DNA of 64,000 bases, taken from contig NZ_JACHIA010000006.1 in NCBI RefSeq assembly GCF_014202995.1, positions 124,001-188,000 of the forward strand, given 5' to 3'. The notes under the pieces were generated by a model. That model had not been told where the DNA came from, did not search any database, and saw only the letters and a program-made list of their open reading frames with translations. Positions 1 through 7,458 of this stretch are shown here, one piece after another (position 1 is the stretch's first letter; the number at the start of each line of letters is the position of its first letter). This stretch comes from Longimicrobium terrae. GTDB taxonomy: Bacteria; Gemmatimonadota; Gemmatimonadetes; Longimicrobiales; Longimicrobiaceae. The position numbers were made by a program, and so were the translations under genes.

Positions 1-834
1 GTCGGTGGTGGAAAGGATGGCGCCCGCGGCGTACGGATGCGTGGAACTCATGTACATGGCGTTCTGCAGCACGCGCCCGTCCGTGGTCGCGTAGCCGCGC
101 ACCCGCCCGGGAATCACCGCCGTCTGCGTCTCCACCCGCGTGCCGCGCATCCCCAGCGGCTCAAAGATGCGCGTCCTCAGGAAGTCGGCGTAGCTCTGGC
201 CGCTGATCTTTTCGATGATGGCGCCCAGCAGCACGTATCCCGAGTTGTTGTACCGCCAGTCCTGGCCCGGCGCAAAGTCCACTGGCTGGCCGCGAAAGAC
301 GGAGATCAGCTCCGTGGGCGACAGGTCGTTGCGCAGCGTGGGCCGCCACTCGGGGATGTCCGTGTAGCTGCGGATGCCGGACGTGTGCGTCAGCAGGTGC
401 TCCACGGTGATGCGGCGGCCCTGCGTGGGGTAGTCGGGGATGAACTCGGTGACGTCGTCATCCAGCGACAGCTTTCCCTCGTCCACCAGCATGAGCGCGG
501 CGACGGCGGTGAACTGCTTGGTGATGGAGCCGATGCGCAGCACGTGCTCCGGCTGCAGCGGCACGCCGAGTTCCACGTCGGCCATGCCGTACGCCTTGCG
601 CAGCAGCACCCGTCCGCCGCGCTCCACAATCACCGACGCGCCGGGCCCGCCGGCGGGGTACGTGGCCGCCAGCGCCGAATCGATGGCGGCGAGCGACGGG
701 TCCACCACCACCTGCGCGGAGGCGGATGCCGGCGCGGGGGACTGGGCGCGCAGCAGCGCGGGCGCGGCGGGCGGAACGGCCACCAGCGCGGCGAGCGCGA
801 GCCGGCGGACGGAGCGCATGCGTGCAATCATCAT
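1..834 (-). CDS. Serine hydrolase / class C beta-lactamase-like protein (3' end outside window)
   Basis: This is the N-terminal 278 residues of a secreted serine hydrolase of the beta-lactamase/penicillin-binding-like family; the C-terminus lies beyond base 1. A hydrophobic signal segment (about residues 11-30) is followed by the SxxK catalytic motif SITK (103-106), embedded in LRIGSITKQFTA, and the second motif YNN (195-197). The HTSG stretch at 150-153 is typical of the family. Known members act as esterases, peptidases or beta-lactamases in the periplasm, and the substrate here cannot be assigned. Two adjacent ATG codons (834 and 831) and a third at 819 are possible starts; the first is used, though no strong ribosome site is visible. 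It is divergent from hslO. Confidence 0.85.
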   Translation of the reverse strand, partial: MMIARMRSVRRLALAALVAVPPAAPALLRAQSPAPASASAQVVVDPSLAAIDSALAATYPAGGPGASVIVERGGRVLLRKAYGMADVELGVPLQPEHVLRIGSITKQFTAVAALMLVDEGKLSLDDDVTEFIPDYPTQGRRITVEHLLTHTSGIRSYTDIPEWRPTLRNDLSPTELISVFRGQPVDFAPGQDWRYNNSGYVLLGAIIEKISGQSYADFLRTRIFEPLGMRGTRVETQTAVIPGRVRGYATTDGRVLQNAMYMSSTHPYAAGAILSTTD

Positions 835-1066
835 CAAAGGAAACGGGTTGGATGGAGGTGCGTTCGGCGGGGCCAGCCGGGTACGGCGCGCGGACGGGGC
901 GGGTTTCATCTCCCCGCGGCCACTTCCCGCCGGACGGCGGCCGCGGCGGACGGGAATCCGCCGCGCGGACCGGGCGAAACCGGGGAACCCGCGGGCCAAA
1001 TTGTTGTATGCAAGCGCGTTGCGCCGCGGCCCCCATTGGCCGCGGCTCCTGTTTGGGGAGGCATGG

Positions 1067-1954
1067 ATGACGAACGACTATCTGGTGCGCGCCACGGCGC
1101 TCGACGACCGCGTGCGCGCCTTTGCGCTGAACGCCACCGGCCTGGTGAGCGAACTGCAGCGCCGGCACGACACCTATCCCGCCGTGACCGCGGCGCTGGG
1201 CCGCACGGCCATGGGCGCGCTGCTGCTGGGCGCCGCCTCGCTCAAGGAAGAAGACCAGCTGCTGACCGTGGACGTGCGCGGCAACGGCCCGGTGCGCCGC
1301 ATTCTGGTGACCGCCAACGGGCGCGGCGAGGTGCGCGGGCTGGTGGGCAACCCGCACGTGCACGCCGACAGCGTCAACGGCAAGCTGAACGTGGCCGGCG
1401 TGGTGGGCACAGACGGCTACCTCGCCGTCACCAAGGACCTGGGGATGAAGGACACCTACCAGGGGATGGTGGAGCTGATTTCCGGCGAAATCGGCGAGGA
1501 CCTGGCGTACTACATGGCCAAGAGCGAGCAGACGCCGTCCGGCGTGGGCATCGGCGTGTTCGTGCGGCCGGACCTGTCGGTGGAGGCCGCCGGCGGCTAC
1601 CTGATCCAGCTTCTTCCCGGCCTGTCGGACGAGGAGATCGCCGAGATCGAGCAGCGGGCCGCCGCGCTGCCGCATCCCACGGCGCTGCTGCGCGAGGGGA
1701 TTTCGCCGGAGCAGATGCTGGACCGGCTCTTTCCCGAGGGCTACACCTTTGGCGACAAGTACCCGATCGGGTTCAAGTGCGAGTGCTCGCGCGGCCGGTT
1801 CGAGTCCGCCATCGCCAGCCTGGGCCCGGTGGAGATCGAGCACATCATTCAGGAAGAGGAAAAGCCGTATACGGAGGTGGTCTGCCATTTCTGCAACGAG
1901 GCCTACCACTTCTCGCCGGACGAGATGCGCGGGATCCTGGAATCCACCCGCTGA
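1067..1954 (+). CDS. hslO: Hsp33 redox-regulated molecular chaperone
   Basis: This 295-residue protein matches Hsp33 in length and layout. Hsp33 is a cytosolic holdase that is switched on by oxidation and protects unfolded proteins under oxidative stress. The N-terminal fold includes the GNGPVRRIL and GNPHVH stretches. The C-terminal redox switch has the zinc-binding cysteines C238 and C240 (CEC) and C273 and C276 (CHFC). The start at 1067 is preceded by a strong Shine-Dalgarno sequence (GGGGAGG at 1055-1061); an out-of-frame ATG lies 4 bases earlier. It is monocistronic, and a hairpin follows the stop. The peroxiredoxin 1.4 kb downstream is functionally related but in a separate unit. Confidence 0.96.
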   Translation: MTNDYLVRATALDDRVRAFALNATGLVSELQRRHDTYPAVTAALGRTAMGALLLGAASLKEEDQLLTVDVRGNGPVRRILVTANGRGEVRGLVGNPHVHADSVNGKLNVAGVVGTDGYLAVTKDLGMKDTYQGMVELISGEIGEDLAYYMAKSEQTPSGVGIGVFVRPDLSVEAAGGYLIQLLPGLSDEEIAEIEQRAAALPHPTALLREGISPEQMLDRLFPEGYTFGDKYPIGFKCECSRGRFESAIASLGPVEIEHIIQEEEKPYTEVVCHFCNEAYHFSPDEMRGILESTR

Positions 1955-1973
1955 ACGGCGCTTCGGGGGGATG

Positions 1974-2009
1974 AACGAGGGCGGCACTGATCCCGGTGCC
2001 GCCCTCGTT
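1974..2009 (+). terminator. Hairpin terminator after hslO
   Basis: A perfect 14-bp stem (AACGAGGGCGGCAC paired with its complement) with an 8-base loop lies 20 bases after the hslO stop. The T-tract is short (GTTGTG), so it may terminate weakly or stabilise the 3' end. Confidence 0.6.
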
Positions 2010-2110
2010 GTGCGTCGGGGATCGGCGGGTGTTTCTTTTGATGACCGACGTCCATCCCTGCTCGATTGCGGAGAACGGCAACTCAGCGTGAATGGCCGGG
2101 TTGAGGCGCG

Positions 2111-2176
2111 TTCGGAGAGGGCCCCCTCCCCCCAGCCCCCTCCACCCGCTCCGCGGGAGAGGGGGAGCCGTTCGGC
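2111..2176 (+). repeat. Repeat block A (copy 1, separated from its B-C part)
   Basis: This is a pyrimidine-rich block with a GCTCCGCGGGAGAGGGGGAG core, ending in GCCGTTCGG. The same block occurs at 12943, 19158 (reverse), 20499 (reverse), 35205 and 54516 (reverse), there always next to blocks B and C. Here it lies directly downstream of hxlR, and the matching B-C blocks are at 3122-3310, with hxlR and the ABM gene in between. Confidence 0.75.
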
Positions 2177-2189
2177 TTGGGCTCAGGGT

Positions 2190-2561
2190 TCAGCGCGCGT
2201 CGAGCGGTCCGGAGTCGAGGGTAGCGCCGACCTGGGCGTGGTGCGTCTTGGCCCAGTCCGCCATGGCGTTCAGCACGGGGCGCAGCGTGCCGCCAAAGGT
2301 GCTCAGCGCGTATTCCACGTGCCGCACCTCGCCCTCTCGTTCTGTGCGCGTGATGAAGCCGTCGCGCTCCAGGCCGCGAAGCTGCTGCGCGAGCACCTTG
2401 TGCGTTATGCCGGGCATGGCCGCCTGCAGCGCGTTGAAGCGGCGGGGCTCGCCGCGCAGTTCCCACAGCAGCAGCGGCTTCCACTTGCCCCCGATCATGG
2501 CGATGGTGAGCTCCACCGGGCAGGTGAAGTGAACGGGATCGGCGGTTTGATGGATGTTCAT
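2190..2561 (-). CDS. HxlR-family winged-helix transcriptional regulator
   Basis: This 123-residue protein begins with a Cys-containing N-terminus (FTCPVE) followed by the HxlR signature GGKWKPLLLWEL, RRFNALQAAMPGITHKVLAQQL and the wing segment EREGEVRHVEYALS. HxlR proteins are small dimeric DNA-binding regulators, often redox- or quinone/aldehyde-responsive and often controlling a neighbouring detoxification gene. It is divergent from the ABM-domain gene at 2672, with 110 bases between the two starts, so control of that gene is the natural guess. The N-terminal Cys sits where redox-sensing HxlR members carry theirs; whether it senses anything here is unknown. Confidence 0.9.
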   Translation of the reverse strand: MNIHQTADPVHFTCPVELTIAMIGGKWKPLLLWELRGEPRRFNALQAAMPGITHKVLAQQLRGLERDGFITRTEREGEVRHVEYALSTFGGTLRPVLNAMADWAKTHHAQVGATLDSGPLDAR

Positions 2562-2671
2562 CGGCGGATGGAGGGTGCGGTTACCTCGCGGTGCGTTCTG
2601 TCGCGGCGAATCGTGCGTGGCGAGATTGCCCGTTCCGCAGGGCAGCTCGCCTTCAACTGAAGAGGATCCGC

Positions 2672-2989
2672 ATGATCGTGGAATACATCCGCTACACCAT
2701 TCCCGCGGAGAGGCGGGACGCGTTCGAGGCCGGCTATGGACAGGCGCAGCAGGCGCTTGCGGCGTCTTCCCACTGCCTGGGCCACGAACTCGCGCGCTGC
2801 GTGGAGGAGCCCGCGTCGTACATCCTGCGGATCGAATGGGATTCGGCGGAGGGACACATGCAGGGGTTCCGGAAGAGCCCGGAGTTCGGGACGTTCTTTG
2901 CCGCCGTACGTCCGTTCTTCAACGACATCGCCGAGATGCGGCACTACGAGGTGACGGCCGTGCGCGGCGGTTCGCACGCATCGCGCTGA
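2672..2989 (+). CDS. ABM-fold (antibiotic biosynthesis monooxygenase-like) protein
   Basis: This 105-residue protein starts MIVEYIRYTI and contains the ABM ferredoxin-like pattern: ERRDAFEAGY, SHCLGHELARCVEEP, YILRIEWDS, HMQGFRKSPEF and a C-terminal FFNDIAEMRHYE. The family includes small cofactor-free oxygenases, haem-degrading enzymes and quinol oxygenases acting on electrophilic or aromatic compounds; the substrate is not deducible. The chosen start has AGAGG at 2661-2665; the reading frame stays open upstream to 2591 but without a better ribosome site. The divergent HxlR regulator supports an inducible detoxification pair. Confidence 0.82.
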   Translation: MIVEYIRYTIPAERRDAFEAGYGQAQQALAASSHCLGHELARCVEEPASYILRIEWDSAEGHMQGFRKSPEFGTFFAAVRPFFNDIAEMRHYEVTAVRGGSHASR

Positions 2990-3121
2990 TCCCGCGCATC
3001 CCGGCGAACGGGTACGAGGGGCGGCGGCTTACGTCCGGCGGTTGAAACCGCGCCTCGAACGATAGATGTCCGCCTGCGCGGACTGAGGCCGCCGCCCCTG
3101 ACGTGTATCCCCAAATGCAGT

Positions 3122-3310
3122 TGAAGCCCCGATCGTGGACGCGACAGCGGCCATGAGTCGGGGCTTCCCGCTGGTTGAGCGGCGGATTCATTCGCTCACA
3201 GACTTCGCGCGGAGCCAGATCCCGCCACTCACGCCAATCCATCCGCCACCCAACCTCCCCCAGTCTTTTTTGGGGGAGGTGGGCGAGTAGTACGAGCCCG
3301 GTGGGGGCCG
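3122..3310 (+). repeat. Composite repeat blocks B-C (copy 1)
   Basis: Block B (about 3122-3193) begins GAAGCCCCGA and contains a 10-bp inverted repeat closed by TCGGGGCTTC, then GAGCGGCGGATTCATTCGCTC-like sequence. Block C (about 3243-3310) contains a CCTCCCCCA/TGGGGGAGG hairpin around a T-rich loop. It ends two bases before the peroxiredoxin stop codon, so on the minus strand it is the 3' untranslated region of that gene and may serve as its terminator. Just upstream (2990-3115) is a separate GC-rich inverted stretch (GGGGCGGCGGC paired with GCCGCCGCCCC). Confidence 0.75.
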
Positions 3311-3312
3311 AC

Positions 3313-3786
3313 TCAGTTCTGCGCGAGCGCCTGCTTGATCTCGTCGAACGGGGGGAGCAGGCTGGGGTTGGTGCTGTGCCAAGCGTAACGGATCGTTCCG
3401 TCCTGGTTGATGACGAACGCCGCGCGGTCCGACGCGTTCAGCAGCCCCGGCCCCAGCGGCGCCTCGCGCAGCACCCCGAACGCCCGGGCCGCCTCTCGGT
3501 TGAAGTCCGAGGCGAACTGGTAGTCGGCGCCCAGATCCTTCTTGAAGCGGTCCAGCACGAACGGGCTGTCGACGCTGGTGGCGATCACGCGCGCGTTGAG
3601 CCCGCTGTACGAGCCGATGTCGTCACGCATGGCGCACATCTCTTCCGTGCACGTGCTGGTGAACGCCAGCGGAAAGAACAGCAGCACCACGGTGCCCTTG
3701 GCCCACTCGGCGGAAAGCGAAAGCGGCGACAGCTCGCTGGACACCAGCGTCACGTCCGGGGCCCGGTCTCCCTGCTGTAGCGACAT
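3313..3786 (-). CDS. Peroxiredoxin (AhpE-like, AhpC/TSA family)
   Basis: This 157-residue thioredoxin-fold peroxidase reduces hydrogen peroxide, organic peroxides or peroxynitrite in the cytosol. The peroxidatic motif PxxxTxxC is PLAFTSTC (residues 39-46), giving C46 as the peroxidatic cysteine. A second cysteine at C51 lies close enough to act as resolving residue in a Prx-Q/AhpE-like cycle, but this is inference. The conserved tail AAFVINQDGTIRYAW is present. The start has a clear AAGGAG ribosome site 8 bases upstream. It is followed (minus direction) by repeat block C and preceded by a small acidic protein gene 31 bases upstream on the same strand. Confidence 0.93.
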   Translation of the reverse strand: MSLQQGDRAPDVTLVSSELSPLSLSAEWAKGTVVLLFFPLAFTSTCTEEMCAMRDDIGSYSGLNARVIATSVDSPFVLDRFKKDLGADYQFASDFNREAARAFGVLREAPLGPGLLNASDRAAFVINQDGTIRYAWHSTNPSLLPPFDEIKQALAQN

Positions 3787-3816
3787 CGAACAACTCCTTG
3801 CGGTTGATTTCAGGAT

Positions 3817-4275
3817 CTACTCGGCCGCCATCAGGCGCAGCGTGCCCAGCGCCTTGCGCACGATCTCGCGCTCGGCTTCCTGCTCGCCGGCGGGGCAGAT
3901 GTACGTGGCGAACACCAGAACGCCCGGCGCCGTGGCGACGCCCTGCATCCAGAAGGTGGTCTCCGGCTCTTCGTCGTCCTCTTCATCCGACGACTCGTAC
4001 TCGCAGATGGAGAGTTCGCCCTCTTCGATGTCCAGGTCCTCGACATCGTCCTCCTCGATCTCCACGCCGTCCTCTTCCAGAAAAGCGTAGAGTTCCTCGG
4101 CCGGATCGGCGGAGTCCTCGTCGCCCTCGAAGGAGATCAGGTGCAGAGTGCCGATGCCGTCTTCGAGCCAGACCTCGAGCCCGCCCTGGTCCTCGTCCGG
4201 CTCGGCGGACCAGCCGGCGGGGAGTACGATGCTGAAGCGGCCGTCTGGGTCGCTGGTGCGCTTGGGTTCCGTCAT
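3817..4275 (-). CDS. Small acidic hypothetical protein
   Basis: I do not recognise this 152-residue protein. It begins MTEPKRTSDPDGRFSIVLP and resembles proteins that open with a DGRFSIxLPxGW strand, a start seen in small secreted or chaperone-like beta proteins, but no signal peptide is visible. The middle (about 70-110) is extremely acidic, with runs such as EEDGVEIEEDDVEDLDIEE and SSDEEDDEEPE. The C-terminal third (FWMQGVATAPGVLVFATYICPAGEQEAEREIVRKALGTLRL split by a loop) looks like a compact alpha/beta end. The start at 4275 has a strong AAGGAGG site, better than the upstream ATGs. It is probably co-transcribed with the peroxiredoxin gene 30 bases downstream. Confidence 0.75.
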   Translation of the reverse strand: MTEPKRTSDPDGRFSIVLPAGWSAEPDEDQGGLEVWLEDGIGTLHLISFEGDEDSADPAEELYAFLEEDGVEIEEDDVEDLDIEEGELSICEYESSDEEDDEEPETTFWMQGVATAPGVLVFATYICPAGEQEAEREIVRKALGTLRLMAAE

Positions 4276-4318
4276 GCACATCCTCCTTGGGTGGCCGCCC
4301 AAGATGCCACGCAGCCGA

Positions 4319-4359
4319 ACGCCCGGCAAGCCGTCCGCCGTGGACGGCCCGCCGGGCGT
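4319..4359 (-). terminator. Hairpin terminator after the 69-residue ORF
   Basis: Nested inverted repeats (ACGCCCGGC with GCCGGGCGT, and CCGTCC with GGACGG) lie between the stop of the 4380-4589 gene and the start of the acidic protein gene on the minus strand. There is no long T-tract. Confidence 0.5.
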
Positions 4360-4379
4360 CGCTCGATCGATGAAAAAGC

Positions 4380-4589
4380 TCAGGCGGCGCGGCGCTCGCG
4401 GTGCGCGGCGATCATGCCGGCGCGGCGCGCGGGGCGGATGATGCCGCTGCGCAGGTCGTGCTCGGCCTGCACGCGGGCCATTTCCTCCAGCGGCACCGAG
4501 GTGCGCATGAAGGTGGTGAGCCGGGCCATGAACTCCTGCTCGATCCGCTCGGCGACGGAGAGGGCGTGTTCAGCGCGGGACTCGTTCAT
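4380..4589 (-). CDS. Small charged hypothetical protein (69 aa)
   Basis: This is a helical, charged protein starting MNESRAEHALSVAERIEQEF and ending in a basic tail (PARRAGMIAAHRERRAA). The reading frame is open further upstream, but that part is low-complexity and lacks a ribosome site, so the ATG at 4589 is preferred although its own ribosome site is weak. No domain is recognised. A terminator-like hairpin follows. The protein could be a real small gene; the amphipathic helix pattern and the hairpin are the only support. Confidence 0.5.
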   Translation of the reverse strand: MNESRAEHALSVAERIEQEFMARLTTFMRTSVPLEEMARVQAEHDLRSGIIRPARRAGMIAAHRERRAA

Positions 4590-4907
4590 ATCGGCAGCGT
4601 GGGCGCGTCTGTGGGTCGTCCGGGATCGGGAGCACGATGAGGCTCGCGAGTTGGTGCTACATGATCGCGAGTCAGATGCGGGGCGGCATGGGTAGATGGA
4701 CCCAGAAAAGGAAGTGCCCAGGATCAGGTGCCAGGTACGAAGTCCCGGGCTCTGCTGCCACAAACCCGAATACGACAGAGGCGGCCCAACCCGCGGCCGC
4801 CTCATCGCCCCCCTCATCTGTTCCCCCGCGTACCTCCGCGAACCCCCGCGACCTCCGCGTGAAGGCAGTTTACACACTCTCCGCCGAGCAAAGGCCGGGA
4901 TTCGCGA
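4590..4907. other. Gene-free stretch with a CCTCCGCG repeat fragment
   Basis: No coding frame is convincing in this 318-base stretch. Near 4826-4872 it has CCCGCGACCTCCGCGTGAAG-type sequence ending in GGCAGTTTACA. A similar stretch sits at 7418-7455 (ending ATGCAGTTACC), and related GGAGGTCACGGAGG sequence occurs in the palindrome at 60621. The region contains the upstream leader of the 69-residue ORF and the 3' side of pilT. Confidence 0.6.
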
Positions 4908-6029
4908 TCAGAACGTGCCGCCGGCCATGAAGCCGTCCATCGCCCCTGATCCGCCGGATGGAGCCGCGGACTCACCGAGGCGCGCCTTGAGGTCGAAGTC
5001 GCCCGGGTTGGTGGCCGCCGCGCGCGCCACGCCGAAGTCCACCGCGCCAGACGCCACCAGGTCCGCCAGGTGCTGGTCAAACGTCTGCATCCCGTACGTA
5101 TCCCGCCCCGCGGCGATGTGGTCGCGGATCTCCGACGTCTTGTCGGGATCGATGACGCAGTCGCGGATGGTGCTGGTCATTACCATCACCTCCGCCGCCA
5201 GCGCGCGTCCCTTGCGGTCCTTGCGGGCCAGCAGCCGCTGCGAGACCACCGCATGCAGCGCATCCGCCAGACGATAGCGCACCGTCTCCTGCTCTTCCGG
5301 CGGAAAGGCGGAGATCAGACGCGCAACCGTGTTGGTGGCGTCTTTCGTATGCACCGTGCTGATGACCAGGTGCCCGGTTTCCGCCGCCTTGAGCGCGATG
5401 TCGATCGTTTCCGAATCGCGCATCTCGCCGATCTGGATGACGTCCGGGTCCTGCCGCAGCGCCGCCCGCAGCCCGCGGTGAAAGCTGTCGGTGTCGGAGC
5501 CTATCTCGCGCTGGCTGATGGCGCACAGGTTGTCGCTGTGCAGAAACTCGATGGGGTCCTCCAGCGTGACGATGTGGCGGTGCTCGTGCTGGTTCTGGTG
5601 CTGGATCATCCCCGCCATGGTGCTGCTCTTTCCACTTCCCGTCACCCCCGTCACCAGCACCAGCCCCCGCTCGGCAAGCGCGATCTTCTTCGCCACGGGC
5701 GGCAGGCCGAGTTCGTCCAGGGTGGGGATCTTGTACGGAATCACGCGCAGGACGATGACGAAGCTGCCGCGCTGCCGCATGACGTTCACGCGAAAGCGCC
5801 CCACTCCGTTGATGCCCCACGAGCAGTCGTGGTCCTGAATGACGTCCACGCGCTCGCGCAGGCTGGGCGCGATGATGGTGAGCACGAAGGCGCGCGCCTG
5901 CTCCGGTGACAGCTTCTGCTTGGTGAGCGGAAGCAGCTTGCCGCCGATACGGGCGCGGATCACGTCGCCGCCGCGGATGTGGATGTCGCTGGCGCCGCGG
6001 TCCACGGCGCCCCGGATGATCTGTTCCAT
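4908..6029 (-). CDS. pilT: PilT type IV pilus retraction ATPase
   Basis: This 373-residue secretion-type ATPase matches PilT, the hexameric motor that depolymerises type IV pili and drives twitching. It shows the N-terminal RGASDIHIRGG, the Walker A motif GVTGSGKSS (128-136), the Asp box region IVTLEDPIEFLH, the Walker B-like IGEMRDSETI and the His box HLVISTVHTKDA. The length is typical for PilT (about 340-375) and the long N-terminal domain of PilB is absent. The start MEQIIRGAVDRG at 6029 is chosen from family alignment memory; the frame is open to 6275 but that extension is low-complexity. No other pilus gene is next to it in this window, so it is an isolated pilT. Confidence 0.93.
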   Translation of the reverse strand: MEQIIRGAVDRGASDIHIRGGDVIRARIGGKLLPLTKQKLSPEQARAFVLTIIAPSLRERVDVIQDHDCSWGINGVGRFRVNVMRQRGSFVIVLRVIPYKIPTLDELGLPPVAKKIALAERGLVLVTGVTGSGKSSTMAGMIQHQNQHEHRHIVTLEDPIEFLHSDNLCAISQREIGSDTDSFHRGLRAALRQDPDVIQIGEMRDSETIDIALKAAETGHLVISTVHTKDATNTVARLISAFPPEEQETVRYRLADALHAVVSQRLLARKDRKGRALAAEVMVMTSTIRDCVIDPDKTSEIRDHIAAGRDTYGMQTFDQHLADLVASGAVDFGVARAAATNPGDFDLKARLGESAAPSGGSGAMDGFMAGGTF

Positions 6030-6259
6030 AGGTCCTGCAGGGTGTCTGCGAGCCGCGGCGGGGATGGATTGCCGGCGGGAACGGAACGGGCCGCGGCGGC
6101 CCGCTCCGGGTGCGGCGGACAGGTGCGTCCGCGGAGCGCTGCAATATAGCGCCCGCGCTGAATTTGTCTGCCCCGCGCCGGCCCGCGTTGCAGCGGCGGC
6201 ACGGTTCGGGTATACTCGCGGAGCCCGCGACCAGACGTTTTCATCCGCCCCCGGACCGC

Positions 6260-7273
6260 ATGACCCCCGAATCATCCCAGGCAGCCGTTTCCGCGGCCCA
6301 CCCGGCCGGCGCGCCGTACGAGCGCCAGGCCACGCCGGAGTTCTGGCGCGGGCGGCGGGTGGTGGTCACCGGCGGCGGCGGCTTTCTGGGCTCGCACGTG
6401 GTGGACCGGCTGCGCGCGCTGCACGCGGACGTGTTCGTCCCCCGCCGCGCCGAGTTCGACCTGACCACCGACGAAGCGGTGCGGCGGCTGTACGAGACCG
6501 CGCGCCCGGAGATGGTCATCCATCTGGCCGCGGAAGTGGGCGGCATCGGCGCCAACCGCGAAAACCCGGGCCGCTTCTTCTACGCCAACGCGATCATGGG
6601 CATTCTCATGATCGAAGAAGCGCGGCGCACGGGCGTGCAGAAGTTCGTGCAGATGGGAACGATCTGCGCCTATCCCAAGATCACGCCCGTGCCGTTTCGC
6701 GAAGAGAACCTGTGGGAGGGGTATCCGGAGGAAACCAACGCGCCGTACGGGGTGGCCAAGAAGGCGCTCCTCGTTCAGCTGCAGGCGTACCGGCAGCAGT
6801 ACGGGATGAACGGCATCTACCTGCTGCCGGTGAACCTGTACGGCCCGCGCGACAACTTTGACGAGCGCAGCAGCCACGTGATTCCCGCGCTCATCCGGCG
6901 CATGCTGGAGGCGCGGGACGGCGGCGCGCCGGAGGTGCGGATGTGGGGCACGGGCAACGCGTCGCGCGAGTTTCTGTACGTGGACGAATGCGCGCGCGCC
7001 GTCGTGTTGGCGTCGGAGCACTATGACGGTGCCGAGCCGGTGAACCTGGGTGTGGGCGAAGAGATCACCATCCGCGACCTGGCCGCGCAGATCGCCGAGT
7101 CTGTGGGCTACCAGGGGCGCTTGGCGTACGATCCCACGCAGCCGGACGGGCAGCCGCGCCGCTCGCTGGACACCAGCCGCGCGCGCGAGCTCTTCGGCTT
7201 TGAGGCGCACATGCCGTTTCGCGAGGGGCTGCGGCGTACGGTGGAGTGGTACGCGGGGCAGCGCGCGGTCTGA
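6260..7273 (+). CDS. GDP-L-fucose synthase-like NAD(P)-dependent epimerase/reductase
   Basis: This 337-residue extended short-chain dehydrogenase carries the nucleotide-binding motif TGGGGFLG (37-44), [17 protein letters not shown], and the catalytic YxxxK as YGVAK (163-167). GTICAYPK (133-140) is aligned with the family's catalytic Ser/Thr region; here the position holds Thr. These features and the substrate-loop sequence [20 protein letters not shown] match bacterial GDP-L-fucose synthases (GDP-4-keto-6-deoxymannose epimerase/reductase) used for surface polysaccharides. The first about 28 residues are an extra leader before the core. The partner GDP-mannose 4,6-dehydratase is not in the window, so the substrate is inferred. 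It is divergent from pilT. Confidence 0.87.
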   Translation: MTPESSQAAVSAAHPAGAPYERQATPEFWRGRRVVVTGGGGFLGSHVVDRLRALHADVFVPRRAEFDLTTDEAVRRLYETARPEMVIHLAAEVGGIGANRENPGRFFYANAIMGILMIEEARRTGVQKFVQMGTICAYPKITPVPFREENLWEGYPEETNAPYGVAKKALLVQLQAYRQQYGMNGIYLLPVNLYGPRDNFDERSSHVIPALIRRMLEARDGGAPEVRMWGTGNASREFLYVDECARAVVLASEHYDGAEPVNLGVGEEITIRDLAAQIAESVGYQGRLAYDPTQPDGQPRRSLDTSRARELFGFEAHMPFREGLRRTVEWYAGQRAV

Positions 7274-7290
7274 AAGCTCGCCAGGGACGT

Positions 7291-7397
7291 CTCACACAGA
7301 GCCGCAGAGACGCAGAGAAGAGAGAAAAAGGAGAGGAGCCTGATGGATGGGCTCCTCTCCTTGTCTGTTCCTCTGTGTCTCTGCGGCTCTGTGTGAG
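7291..7397. repeat. Nested palindrome, CAGAG family
   Basis: The outer arms (CTCACACAGAGCCGCAGAGA at the left; its near-exact complement ending at 7397) enclose an inner hairpin of AAAGGAGAGGAGCC with GGGCTCCTCTCCTTT-like sequence at about 7329-7362. The whole could fold into one long stem. It lies 18 bases past the epimerase stop and about 60 bases before the M28 peptidase stop, so it sits between convergent genes and may terminate both. A larger relative is at 60621-60829. Confidence 0.8.
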
Positions 7398-7458
7398 GCC
7401 CTTCTTCTTCTGTTCCCCGCGACCTCCGCGCCCCCCGCGGCCTCCGCGTGAGATGCAG

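Noticed and set aside
440-1066. Upstream extension of hslO
   Set aside because: It overlaps the divergent serine hydrolase; the strong ribosome site and family start support 1067.
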